Shown: positions 10,023 through 17,749 of the stretch, in pieces
Layout: the number at the start of each line of letters is the position of its first letter
How positions within the stretch are numbered: the first letter of the stretch is position 1
NCBI RefSeq assembly: GCF_012241385.1
Contig: NZ_JAAVXB010000002.1
Span: forward strand, 434,001-498,000
Origin: Solimonas marina
GTDB taxonomy: Bacteria > Pseudomonadota > Gammaproteobacteria > Nevskiales > Nevskiaceae
DNA: 64,000 nt
Reading direction: 5' to 3'
Position numbers and translations under genes: made by a program
The notes under the pieces: generated by a model
Told to the model about the DNA's origin: nothing
The model's database searches: none
The model's input: the letters and a program-made list of their open reading frames with translations, nothing else

Positions 10023-11114
10023 ATGTCCGCACCGCCGATGTCCGTCACCCGCGATCAACTGCTGTCCGTCCTCGATTCCTACGTTCATCCGCTGATCGGT
10101 CGCGGCCTGGTCGCTGCCGGCGCCGTGGCCCGCGCCGAGGTGCAGGACGATACCGCGCAGGTGGTGATCGAACTCGGCTTTCCGGTGCAGGGCATCAGTG
10201 CCGATCTGGCGCAGGAACTCGGCGCCAAACTCAATGCCGAACTCGGCCTGATCGCCGAGCTGGCGATCGGCAAGCGCATCGACACGCACGGCGCGCGCGC
10301 CAATCTGCAGACGCTGCCCGGCATTCGCAACATCATCGCGGTGGCCAGCGGCAAGGGCGGCGTCGGCAAATCGACGGTCGCCGCCAACCTAGCGCTGGCG
10401 CTGCACGCCGAAGGCGCGCGTGTCGGCCTGCTCGACGCGGACATCTACGGCCCCAGCCAACCGCGCATGTTCGGCGTCAGCAGCGCGCGGCCGACCTCGC
10501 CGGACGGCAAGCGCATGAATCCGGTGCCGGCGCACGGCATCCAGACCATGTCGATCGGCTATCTGGTCGACGAAGACCAGCCGATGATCTGGCGCGGTCC
10601 GATGGTCACGCAGGCGCTGGGCCAGTTGCTCAATGAAACGATCTGGGACGACGTCGAATATCTCGTCATCGACCTGCCGCCCGGCACCGGCGACATCCAG
10701 CTGACGCTGTCGCAGCGCATCCCGGTCAGCGGTGCGGTGATCGTCACCACGCCACAGGAGATCGCACTGCTCGACGCCAAGAAGGGGCTGCAGATGTTCC
10801 GTCGCGTCGAGGTGCCGGTGCTCGGCATCGTCGAGAACATGGCGTGGTACGACTGCGGCGACCATCGCGACTACATCTTCGGCCAGGGTGGCGGCGAGCG
10901 CATGGCGGCGCAGTACGGCGTGGAATTGCTCGGCCAGTTGCCGCTGTCGACGCCGATACGTGAGCAGGCCGACAACGGCCAGCCGATCGTCGTTGCCGCG
11001 CCGGATGGCGAGGCCGCGCAGACTTATCGGCAGATCGCGCGCCGTGCCGCGGCGCAGCTGGCCTACGGCACGCCGGCCGCCGACTTCCCGACCATCGAAA
11101 TCAGCGACGACTGA
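10023..11114 (+). CDS. mrp: Mrp/ApbC-type iron-sulfur cluster carrier ATPase
   Basis: 363 residues. An N-terminal MIP18/DUF59 domain (about 1-85) is fused to a P-loop ATPase with deviant Walker A GKGGVGKSTVAANLAL, the usual layout of Mrp/ApbC. Other conserved parts are DADIYGPSQPRMFG, MIWRGPMV and DLPPGTGDIQLTLSQ. Family members carry Fe-S clusters to apoproteins as a dimer bridged by a CxxC motif near residue 280. Here that region reads WYDCGDHRDYIFG: only one Cys is left. An alternative ATG lies five codons in (10038); neither has a clear ribosome site. In pseudomonads mrp is followed by dcd; here the two are 6.6 kb apart. Confidence 0.93.
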   Translation: MSAPPMSVTRDQLLSVLDSYVHPLIGRGLVAAGAVARAEVQDDTAQVVIELGFPVQGISADLAQELGAKLNAELGLIAELAIGKRIDTHGARANLQTLPGIRNIIAVASGKGGVGKSTVAANLALALHAEGARVGLLDADIYGPSQPRMFGVSSARPTSPDGKRMNPVPAHGIQTMSIGYLVDEDQPMIWRGPMVTQALGQLLNETIWDDVEYLVIDLPPGTGDIQLTLSQRIPVSGAVIVTTPQEIALLDAKKGLQMFRRVEVPVLGIVENMAWYDCGDHRDYIFGQGGGERMAAQYGVELLGQLPLSTPIREQADNGQPIVVAAPDGEAAQTYRQIARRAAAQLAYGTPAADFPTIEISDD

Positions 11115-11150
11115 CGCGCTGTTTCGTCGGCGTCGGACGGCAAGCGCGTC

Positions 11151-11597
11151 TCAGTCGTGACTTGCGGTGCGCGCTGTACGGCGCCGGTCGTAGCGCTGCT
11201 GTGCACGCTGCACCTGCTCGATGTGCTGCTCGGCCCAGGCCGCCAGCGGCTGGATCAGGTCCGACAAACCGCGGCCGAGCGTGGTCAGCGAATATTCCAC
11301 CGTCACCGGCACGGTGGCGAAGGCCTTGCGGTCGACCACGCCATCGCGCTCCAGCTTTTGCAGCGTCTGACTCAATGCCTTTTGCGAGATGCCCTCGATC
11401 TCGCGCCGTAGCTGATTGAAGCGGCAAGGCCCCTGGCGCAAGACCTTGACGATCAGCAGCGACCATTTGTCGGCGAGTCGGTCGAACACCATGCGTGCCG
11501 GGCAGTCCTTGGCCTGCACGCTGTATGGCATCGCCGCGCCGCCGTCGTCGCGAGGCTCGGCGGCCACCGCGGTGTCCTGTTCGTAACCGGTTACCAC
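11151..11597 (-). CDS. HxlR-family redox-type transcriptional regulator
   Basis: 148 residues starting at a GTG with AAGGAG seven bases upstream; an in-frame ATG further out would overlap the divergent promoter. The winged-helix HxlR domain covers about 25-125 (ADKWSLLIVKVLRQGPCRF, SQKALSQTLQKLERDG). A Cys in KDCPARMVFDRL (residue 32) sits where redox-sensing members such as QorR and YodB have their reactive Cys. It is divergent from a flavodoxin-fold oxidoreductase, and a palindrome lies between them. That suggests it represses that gene and itself until oxidised by quinones or similar electrophiles. Confidence 0.88.
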   Translation of the reverse strand: MVTGYEQDTAVAAEPRDDGGAAMPYSVQAKDCPARMVFDRLADKWSLLIVKVLRQGPCRFNQLRREIEGISQKALSQTLQKLERDGVVDRKAFATVPVTVEYSLTTLGRGLSDLIQPLAAWAEQHIEQVQRAQQRYDRRRTARTASHD

Positions 11598-11618
11598 GAG
11601 GTAACTCCTTTTTATGTT

Positions 11619-11635
11619 GGTATCAAAAATATACC
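11619..11635. promoter_or_regulatory. Palindromic operator between HxlR regulator and oxidoreductase
   Basis: GGTATCAAAAATATACC, with arms GGTAT / ATACC. It lies in the 84-base divergent spacer, in an AT-rich patch, 21 bases from the regulator start and 46 from the oxidoreductase start. Size and position fit an HxlR-family dimer site. Confidence 0.6.
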
Positions 11636-11681
11636 ATCTGGCCAACCTCTCGCGAGGTTCCAACTTTCATCAGGAGTTCCC

Positions 11682-12236
11682 ATGGCAAAGACGGTTGTTG
11701 TCTATTTCTCGGGCTACGGTCACACCAAGCGCGCTGCCGAAGCGGCCGCACAGGGCGCCGATGCGGCGCTGATCGAAATCGACGGTGAAGGCAACGTGAC
11801 CGACGCCGACTGGGAGGCGCTCGATGCCGCCGACGCCATCGTCTTCGGCTCGCCGACCTATATGGGCTCGGTGGCCTGGCAATTTAAGAAGTTCGCCGAC
11901 GCCACGTCGAAGAAGTGGTTCACGCGTGCCTGGAATGACAAGGTGTTCGGCGGCTTCACCAACAGCGCCAGCCTCAACGGCGACAAGCAAGTCTCGTTGA
12001 TCTATCTGCAGACGCTGGCGTCGCAGCACGGCGGCATCTGGGTCAGCCTCGGCATGCTGCCGGCCAACAGCAAGGCCGCGACCCGCAGCGACGTCAACAA
12101 TCTGGGCGGTTCGCTCGGTGCGCTGTTGCAGTCGCCGTCGGATGCCGGTGTCGACGAGATGTCCGTCGGCGATCTGGAAACGGTGAAGCAGTACGCCGCG
12201 CGCGTGGCCGCGATCGCGGCGCGCCTCAAGGCCTGA
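11682..12236 (+). CDS. Flavodoxin-fold NAD(P)H:quinone oxidoreductase (WrbA-like)
   Basis: 184 residues. The flavodoxin fold starts VVVYFSGYGHTKRAAEAAA, the FMN phosphate loop, and continues with VFGSPTYMGSVAWQFKKF, the isoalloxazine loop. Members reduce quinones or flavins by two electrons at the expense of NAD(P)H and protect against oxidative cycling. ATG has AGGAG seven bases upstream. Divergence from an HxlR regulator with a shared palindrome fits induction by quinone stress. The exact substrate is unknown; it could equally be called a flavin reductase. Confidence 0.85.
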   Translation: MAKTVVVYFSGYGHTKRAAEAAAQGADAALIEIDGEGNVTDADWEALDAADAIVFGSPTYMGSVAWQFKKFADATSKKWFTRAWNDKVFGGFTNSASLNGDKQVSLIYLQTLASQHGGIWVSLGMLPANSKAATRSDVNNLGGSLGALLQSPSDAGVDEMSVGDLETVKQYAARVAAIAARLKA

Positions 12237-12253
12237 TCACGGCCTGCGGTTTC

Positions 12254-12293
12254 GTCACCCCAGCGCGTCGCAGGTCGCGCGCGCTGGGGTGAC
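12254..12293. terminator. Bidirectional hairpin between convergent genes
   Basis: Perfect 14-bp inverted repeat GTCACCCCAGCGCG / CGCGCTGGGGTGAC with a 12-base loop. It lies between the oxidoreductase (+) and the nitroreductase (-). No U-tract is present on either side. Confidence 0.6.
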
Positions 12294-12306
12294 GGCGTGG
12301 CGGCGC

Positions 12307-12906
12307 TCAGCCGCTGAACACCCCTTCGAACACCGTCTTCGCCAGCGGCTCGCGCGGGCTCGGCGTTTCGCGCGCCTGCAGTGCTTCCGGCAGCTGCGAC
12401 TTGTCGCCGGGCTTGCCGATCGCAAACGCTGCTTCGATGCGATAACTGTCCGGAATCTTCAACTCGCTGGCGGCACGCGCGAAGTCGATGCCAACCATGC
12501 CGTGCGCCTGCCAGCCGAGCTTGGCCGCCTGCAGCGCCAGCGACGCCCAGGCCGCGCCGGCGTCGAACGAATGGCTGTGCGACGGCACCTCGTCGCTCTT
12601 GCCGGGCAGCGCCATCGTCTTCTTCGATGCGATCACCGCGATCGCCGCGGCGTGCTGCGCCCACGACTGATTGAACTCATTGAGCACGCCGAGCAGACGC
12701 GCCCAGTGCGGCGTATCGCGGCGCGCGTAAACGAAGCGCCACGGCTGCGAGTTGTATGAAGACGGTGCCCAGCGCGCTGCCTCGAACAGCGTCATCAGCT
12801 CGTCTTGTGTGATCGCGTCCGGCGCAAACGCGCGCGGCGACCAGCGTTCGAGAAACACGAGATCGATCGGATGATCGGCGCTGCGGTGGTTGGCGGTCGT
12901 GCTCAT
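12307..12906 (-). CDS. Nitroreductase family protein
   Basis: 199 residues. FMN-dependent nitroreductase fold: FLERWSPRAFAPDAI at the N-terminus (phosphate-binding Arg/Ser), APSSYNSQPWRFVYA, and the C-terminal VFEGVFSG. It probably reduces nitro groups, quinones or flavins with NAD(P)H. The frame is open far upstream, across the neighbouring gene, but the ATG at 12906 gives the family's normal length. It faces the quinone oxidoreductase, so two FMN oxidoreductases sit end to end. The gene may be reached from the short divergent region it shares with the phosphodiesterase. Confidence 0.88.
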   Translation of the reverse strand: MSTTANHRSADHPIDLVFLERWSPRAFAPDAITQDELMTLFEAARWAPSSYNSQPWRFVYARRDTPHWARLLGVLNEFNQSWAQHAAAIAVIASKKTMALPGKSDEVPSHSHSFDAGAAWASLALQAAKLGWQAHGMVGIDFARAASELKIPDSYRIEAAFAIGKPGDKSQLPEALQARETPSPREPLAKTVFEGVFSG

Positions 12907-13008
12907 GCCGGCAGTTCCTGGTTCGGGTGGGGGAGTGCAGGATCGTGCCGCATCGGTCACGATGCAAGCCGCGGCGCCGGTGCCGCATCGTCCATGGAGC
13001 GTGACACC

Positions 13009-13920
13009 GTGACCGCCATGCGGATACTCGCCGCCGCCTTGCTGAGCGTTCCGGCGCTGGCCAGCGCCCAGCCCTACGTTTCCGCCCATCGCGGCGGCGC
13101 GGCCTACGCGCCGGAAAACACGATGATGGCGTTTCGCAATGCGGCGCGCCTGCATGTCGACGACTTCGAGACCGACAGCTGGCTCTCGGCCGACGGCGCG
13201 CTGGTGCTGATTCACGATCAGGATCTGAGCCGCACCACCAACTGCAAAGGACCGGTCACCGCCAAGACCTGGGCCGAATTGCGTGAGTGTGACGCCGGCT
13301 GGTGGTTCACGCCGGGGCAGGGCGTTACGCATCCCGATCCGGCGCTGCCGCATCCGGCGCGCGGCCGTGGCGCGCGCATTCCCAGCGCCAAGGAGCTGTT
13401 CGCCTTCGCCGCGTCGTTCCAGGGCGACTACCGGCCGACGGTCACGATCGAGATCAAGGACAAGCTCGCTGCCGTGCGCGAGGCCGAGGCGCTGGTGCCG
13501 CTGATCCAGAACAGCGACATCAAGAACCGCATCATCGTCCAGTCGTTCAGCCGCGTCGGCATTGATCGCGTCAAACAGCTCGACCCCAGCATCCGCACGC
13601 TCTACCTCGTCGACGAGCCCGGCACCCTGCGCCCGGCCTTGATCGAAGCCGTACACGGCGGCCACGACTTCATCGCCCCCGACGCCGGCATGGCCGGCTT
13701 CGACGCCGCCTACGTCCAGGTCGCCCACGACGCCGGCCGCAAGGTCGTGCCGTGGACCATCGACACTCAGGCCGACGTCCAGCGCATGGTCGGCTACGGC
13801 GTCGACGGCATCATCAGCAACTTCCCAGCCTGCCTCCTGAAACTCGAAGGCCGCCTCACCACGGCGCGACTGATGCCGGAAGAACTCGGCGAGCCGGACG
13901 CGCCGCTGTGCCGGCGTTGA
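13009..13920 (+). CDS. Secreted glycerophosphodiester phosphodiesterase, paralog 1
   Basis: 303 residues. A signal peptide (MRILAAALLSVPALASA) precedes a GDPD TIM barrel: [18 protein letters not shown] supplies the catalytic His/Arg and PENT loop, DDFETDSW the metal-binding Glu/Asp, and LVLIHDQDLSRTTN the second His. TVTIEIKDK holds a further metal Glu. The enzyme cleaves glycerophosphodiesters from lipid breakdown to glycerol-3-phosphate and an alcohol, here in the periplasm. GTG at 13009 is chosen because GGAG lies eight bases upstream; ATGs at 12994 and 13018 are possible. A close paralog lies at 16728-17681. No glycerol-3-phosphate transporter is nearby. Confidence 0.92.
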   Translation: MTAMRILAAALLSVPALASAQPYVSAHRGGAAYAPENTMMAFRNAARLHVDDFETDSWLSADGALVLIHDQDLSRTTNCKGPVTAKTWAELRECDAGWWFTPGQGVTHPDPALPHPARGRGARIPSAKELFAFAASFQGDYRPTVTIEIKDKLAAVREAEALVPLIQNSDIKNRIIVQSFSRVGIDRVKQLDPSIRTLYLVDEPGTLRPALIEAVHGGHDFIAPDAGMAGFDAAYVQVAHDAGRKVVPWTIDTQADVQRMVGYGVDGIISNFPACLLKLEGRLTTARLMPEELGEPDAPLCRR

Positions 13921-14215
13921 GCGCAGCGTGTGAGCATCCAGGTACCGGTTCATGCGATCCGATCGGCCGATGTGCGGGTGCCTTCGGTCGGTGCTTGTGG
14001 CTTCAATTGATCCGCCCGCAAGAAAAGCGTGATGCAGACCTCATAACGCACTTTTTCTACTGGAACAGCCCCGAACCGCTTCGGCATCATCAGCCGAGAG
14101 TTGCGCCCTGTGTTGACACGTCAAAAGGTGGCGAGATGTCGGGGGACATTACCTCCTAGTGGCACGTTTGATGTATGTGCAAACTCTGCGGTCTTCTAAT
14201 CGCCGCCAGAGCCCA
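13921..14215. other. Non-coding stretch at left edge of AT-richer block
   Basis: No convincing gene or RNA. Base composition drops from the GC-rich gene before it, and this is where the AT-richer block begins. In-frame stops are frequent on the + strand. The only notable motif is a possible ribosome site and start for the next gene at the right end. Confidence 0.5.
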
Positions 14216-14506
14216 ATGACCGGCATACGAAAAATTGTTCTTCACTCACTGCAAGGCTATCGCCCAGAGTTGGAAAGGCTCGTGACGCAATGGATGCAGG
14301 AATGGGTCGGCTATGTCGGCGTGGTTGGCGTTGATGCGGCAAGAATCGAAGAAGTCATTGATGAACTGTGCGTGGGGGATGGGTCCAATCCGTACTTCAT
14401 GCTCACCGCCTCTCATGGTGCAGATGAGTCCCTTCAGGATGCAGTTTTTCTTGCTGAGCAACTTTCAGGGGAGCTCGCTGGTGATGTTCACGTTGTCGAG
14501 CTCTAA
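14216..14506 (+). CDS. Small conserved-looking hypothetical protein
   Basis: 96 residues from the ATG at 14216 (MTGIRKIVLHSLQGYRPE); a longer open frame starts at 14159 but the upstream part looks random. It is acidic, with an alternating beta-alpha look: YVGVVGVDAARIEEVIDELCVGDG, then PYFMLTASHGADESLQDAVFLAEQL. There is no signal peptide or membrane segment. The regular hydrophobic pattern and the lack of internal stops suggest a real folded domain, but I do not recognise a function. Codon use is less GC-biased than the flanking housekeeping genes, consistent with acquired DNA. Confidence 0.65.
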   Translation: MTGIRKIVLHSLQGYRPELERLVTQWMQEWVGYVGVVGVDAARIEEVIDELCVGDGSNPYFMLTASHGADESLQDAVFLAEQLSGELAGDVHVVEL

Positions 14507-14597
14507 TATTTCGTTTCAGGCGGATGAGCTGGCTCGCGCCGCTGAACTCCAGCTTTGTGCGCAAAGAACATGAGCTTGCCCCCTTGCTTCGGTATTC

Positions 14598-15179
14598 GTG
14601 AGTCGGAGCAACGATGCGGACGGATATTGGGCGGTATGCAAGCTTTGTCGGCTCGCGCAGGAAATCGGCGTGAGGGAACTGGAAATCGATCTGCTGCCGA
14701 AGATCATCGAAAAGCCAGAGCCAAAAGACATACGGATCGTGAGGCAGCGCTTCCAATCGTTGCTTTATCTGACGCACGTGTCTTTGAGTGAAGCGCCAAT
14801 CACGGTGGCGGTGGGCGTTGCGGACGAAAAGCTGTTGAGATACGAGCGGCTTGGCCGTGGTGTCGCGGTCGAGTGCCTCGTCAGATTGACGCTGGCACCC
14901 AGCCACTCGGCTACTGCAACCGCGCGCTGTCGTGCATCGCCGCACGATCCCGAGAGGAGTCGCGTCGATGCGAGCGTGCCGGGCCTGGTATTTCTTGAAA
15001 TCGAAGCGCCGCGCAATCGATGCGCTGGTCTCAGGGGTGAGCTGCGAGTGGATGCGAGCTACCGAATTAAAGTCTCGACGCATTCCATTTCTCTGCTTCT
15101 CGCGAGGGCGGCGTGCAGTGATCCGCTTGCCGGCAATATCGACGCACCGATCACGCGCGTCATGAAACACCGGGCATAG
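14598..15179 (+). CDS. Doubtful hypothetical protein in AT-richer block
   Basis: 193-codon open frame from a GTG with no ribosome site. The first half reads like protein (LAQEIGVRELEIDLLPKI, then FQSLLYLTHVSLSEAP); the second half is Arg/Ala-rich and less convincing. An equally long open frame lies on the - strand over the same bases, so strand and reality are uncertain. It ends 4 bases before the phosphatase gene, which favours this strand. It may be a decayed gene. No function can be offered. Confidence 0.3.
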   Translation: MSRSNDADGYWAVCKLCRLAQEIGVRELEIDLLPKIIEKPEPKDIRIVRQRFQSLLYLTHVSLSEAPITVAVGVADEKLLRYERLGRGVAVECLVRLTLAPSHSATATARCRASPHDPERSRVDASVPGLVFLEIEAPRNRCAGLRGELRVDASYRIKVSTHSISLLLARAACSDPLAGNIDAPITRVMKHRA

Positions 15180-15183
15180 ATGC

Positions 15184-15681
15184 ATGCGACCTCAGATCTA
15201 CAAGGTGGAGCGTATCGGCGGTGGGGTGCTCGCTGTCATGGCAAAGCCGGCATCGGAATGGCTGGATGCGGAATTAGCAGCCTTGGCTGCAGCGGGAATA
15301 CGAACGGTGATGTCGTTGCTCGAAACCCGAGAGGCCTATGAACTGGGGTTGGCGCGAGAGGCCGATATCTGTGAAGGATGCGGTGTCGAATTCATCCATT
15401 ATCCAATTCCAGATCGTGGTGTTCCTCCTGGCGTCCCGTCATTTCGCGCGATCACGAAGCGCGCCCAAGAGCGAATTGCGAGTGGGGACGACTTGGTCAT
15501 TCATTGCCGGGCAGGTATTGGTCGCTCCGGTTTGGTCGCCGCGGGTGTGCTGCTGCACTGTGGCTATGGCGTGCAGGATGCCTTTGCGCTCGTGTCCAAA
15601 GCTCGCCGGGTTGCGGTTCCTGACACAGCGGAGCAAGAGGCCTGGTTGCACGAGCATTCGCGGTCCATCGTTGCGCGGTAA
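15184..15681 (+). CDS. Dual-specificity/tyrosine protein phosphatase-like protein
   Basis: 165 residues. The Cys-phosphatase signature HCRAGIGRSG (residues 109-118) has the catalytic Cys, the P-loop Arg and the Ser after it. The general-acid Asp is likely in HYPIPDRGVP, 30-35 residues upstream, as in atypical dual-specificity phosphatases. LDAELAALAAAGIRTVMSLLE fits the first beta-alpha unit of this fold. It is cytoplasmic. Substrates could be phosphotyrosine, phosphoserine or a small phosphate ester. Composition is less GC-rich than the genome average; it sits with small unknown genes between the two phosphodiesterase paralogs, so it may be part of an acquired unit. Confidence 0.85.
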   Translation: MRPQIYKVERIGGGVLAVMAKPASEWLDAELAALAAAGIRTVMSLLETREAYELGLAREADICEGCGVEFIHYPIPDRGVPPGVPSFRAITKRAQERIASGDDLVIHCRAGIGRSGLVAAGVLLHCGYGVQDAFALVSKARRVAVPDTAEQEAWLHEHSRSIVAR

Positions 15682-15756
15682 TGCCAACGGCGGCGGCTCG
15701 CTTGTAATCGTAAGACTCGCCGTTATCGTGACGACGTCGTCCATTTGGAACCCCCA

Positions 15757-16008
15757 ATGAAGCCCAAGGAAATCGAGCGCTGGAAGAAGCGTCGCGACGG
15801 CGGGATGCTGCGCTTCATCGGCTTGGCGGGCGTTCTGGCCTGGGGCGTGCCAATGTTTGTGGCGATGACGTTTTTCGTTCCGCACCCGAAGCTCTCGGTG
15901 CCGGAGTGCGCGATCCTGTGGCTATGCGCTGGCGGGCTTTACGGCGCCGTCATGTGGTTCGTGCAGGAGCACCGATACCGCAAGGCGATGGAGGCGTCGG
16001 GTGATTAG
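15757..16008 (+). CDS. Small two-helix membrane protein
   Basis: 83 residues from ATG 15757; a TTG four codons upstream is also in frame. A basic N-terminus (KPKEIERWKKRRDGG) is followed by two membrane helices, about 22-40 (IGLAGVLAWGVPMFVAMTFF) and 53-71 (ILWLCAGGLYGAVMWFV), with both ends predicted inside. Such small proteins are common and mostly unnamed. It is followed by the convergent acetyltransferase. No function is claimed. Confidence 0.65.
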   Translation: MKPKEIERWKKRRDGGMLRFIGLAGVLAWGVPMFVAMTFFVPHPKLSVPECAILWLCAGGLYGAVMWFVQEHRYRKAMEASGD

Positions 16009-16040
16009 GGCTCGAGTCGGGGGTTGCGCGCGGACCGCTT

Positions 16041-16550
16041 TCACGTAGCGTCGCGCGGCGGCGCGTCGTCGGCCTTCAGCCGCTTGTCCATGTTCCGGCA
16101 GCCGATGCGCAGGCCGGTGCCGGTGATGTGAACGCCGGCTTCGCCTATTCGATAGCCGGCAGCCTCGTAGAACGCCACCGCGTTCAGCGAGGCCTTCAGG
16201 TGGAGCTCGTGCAGCCCGAGTTGCCGGGCGAGTTGTTCGGCTTCGCGTAGTAAGTGTTGGCCGTGGCCACGACCGGCGTGTTGCGGGTGGACGAACAGGG
16301 CGTCGAGCTCGCGAGTGCCGAGCTTGAGCCCGGCGAAGCCGACGATGGCGTCGCGATCAACGGCCAGCAGGAACGGTTCGCGCTCCAATCGGTTCCCGAA
16401 GCTGGCCGGCATGGGCGTGGCCAGCCAGGCGTCGATCAGTTCGCCCGCGTAGTGCGTCCGGCATCCGTGGTCGATCGCGGCGCTGCGGAGGTCCCAGAGC
16501 GATACGGCGTCGGCGGCGGTGGCGCGGCGGATGACGGCTGGGGTCGGCAT
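16041..16550 (-). CDS. GNAT-family N-acetyltransferase
   Basis: 169 residues. The acetyl-CoA site is motif A, ALFVHPQHAGRGHGQHLLR (about residues 92-110), with the Q/RxxGxG pattern as HAGRGHG. Motif B follows in LHLKASLNAVAFYEAAGY. The family transfers acetyl from acetyl-CoA to amines; the substrate cannot be told from sequence. It is convergent with the small membrane protein and divergent from the second phosphodiesterase. Confidence 0.85.
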   Translation of the reverse strand: MPTPAVIRRATAADAVSLWDLRSAAIDHGCRTHYAGELIDAWLATPMPASFGNRLEREPFLLAVDRDAIVGFAGLKLGTRELDALFVHPQHAGRGHGQHLLREAEQLARQLGLHELHLKASLNAVAFYEAAGYRIGEAGVHITGTGLRIGCRNMDKRLKADDAPPRDAT

Positions 16551-16727
16551 GCGGCGGGGCGATGAATGTTGATGGCCGAACGGCGGGATGCGCTCAGTGT
16601 GCCGCGCCTGACGGATTTCTGTCGTTCCGGTACGGCGTCACGCACCGGCAAACTCGCTGCGCTAGGTTTCGCCCCCTTTGCGCCATTCCGGCTTTGATGT
16701 CGGCTGGCCTGGGATCAGGGGGCGGGG

Positions 16728-17681
16728 ATGCGAGCAGGGAATCGGGCGTGGCCCGCGTTGGCGCTGTTGGCCTTGTGGCTGGCGGCCTGCGGTGGTGGCG
16801 GTTCGGATGCGACGATGGGCCTCAGCGATGGGCCTTATGTCTCGGCGCATCGCGGCGGTGCGGCCTACGCGCCGGAGAACACGATGATGGCCTATCGCAA
16901 TGCTGCGCGGCTGGGCGTGGACGATTTCGAAACCGACGCCTGGCAGACCGCCGACGGCGTGTTCGTGCTGCTGCACGACGAGACACTGTCGCGCACCTCG
17001 GACTGCTCAGGCCGAGTCACGGCGATGACGTTTGCCGAGGTCGAGGCTTGCGACGCCGGCTACTGGTTCTCGCCGGGGCAGGGCACGACCTCGGCCGACG
17101 ACAGCTTGCCGCATCCGGCGCGCGGACTCGGCGTGACGGTGCCGACGGTGGCGGAATTGTTTGCCTACGCGGCGTCGTTCGACGGCGACTACCGGCCGAC
17201 GGTGACGATCGAGCTGAAGGATCAGCTGGCCGCTGCCGCCGAGGCCGATGCGCTGGTGCCGCTGATCCAGGCCAGCGGCATTCAGGACCGCATCATCGTG
17301 CAGTCGTTCAGCGCCGCCGGCATCGACCGGGTCAAGGCGCTGGACCCGACGATCCGCACGCTCTACCTCACGTCCGGGATTCCGACCGCGCAGGGCGCGC
17401 TGAACAAGGCGGTGCGCAGCGGGCATGAGTTTGTCGCGCCGTCGGCCAGCCTGCCTGGGGTCGATGCGGCTTACGTGGAGCGGGCCCACGCGGTCGACAA
17501 GCAGGTGGTGCCGTGGACGGTCGATACGCTGGACGCGCTGACGGCCTTGTCGGCGATCGACGTCGACGGGCTGATCACGAACTTCCCCGGCTGCCTGCTG
17601 CAGTTGCAGGGGCGGCTGGCGGCCGAGCGGCTGCTGTCCGACGAACTGGACGGCGACGACAGCCCGGTCTGCAAGTCCTGA
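16728..17681 (+). CDS. Lipoprotein glycerophosphodiester phosphodiesterase, paralog 2
   Basis: 317 residues. The signal peptide ends in a lipobox LAAC at Cys 21, then a Gly/Ser linker, so this copy is anchored to a membrane whereas paralog 1 has a plain signal peptide. The barrel carries the same active-site blocks: [39 protein letters not shown] and TVTIELKDQ. Two Cys pairs ([14 protein letters not shown]) are shared with paralog 1, suggesting a periplasmic disulfide. The two proteins align end to end, so one arose by duplication; they now flank about 2.8 kb of other DNA. Confidence 0.92.
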   Translation: MRAGNRAWPALALLALWLAACGGGGSDATMGLSDGPYVSAHRGGAAYAPENTMMAYRNAARLGVDDFETDAWQTADGVFVLLHDETLSRTSDCSGRVTAMTFAEVEACDAGYWFSPGQGTTSADDSLPHPARGLGVTVPTVAELFAYAASFDGDYRPTVTIELKDQLAAAAEADALVPLIQASGIQDRIIVQSFSAAGIDRVKALDPTIRTLYLTSGIPTAQGALNKAVRSGHEFVAPSASLPGVDAAYVERAHAVDKQVVPWTVDTLDALTALSAIDVDGLITNFPGCLLQLQGRLAAERLLSDELDGDDSPVCKS

Positions 17682-17749
17682 CGGCGGCGTGGCCGTGCCC
17701 GGCGGCGCTGGGCGCCGTTACAATGCGCGCCGACAAACGAGGACGTCGC

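Noticed and set aside
12907-13953. Upstream extension of the nitroreductase frame across the first phosphodiesterase
   Set aside because: The extension is antisense to a clear gene and the family starts at the ATG at 12906.
14403-15185. 260-codon - strand frame in the AT-richer block
   Set aside because: Its 3' third is antisense to the better-supported small gene at 14216-14506, and it has no ribosome site; kept only as an alternative in the findings.
13921-16040. Possible integron cassette array (small genes in one direction)
   Set aside because: No attC-like paired inverted repeats with GTTRRRY cores were found between the genes and no integrase is present.
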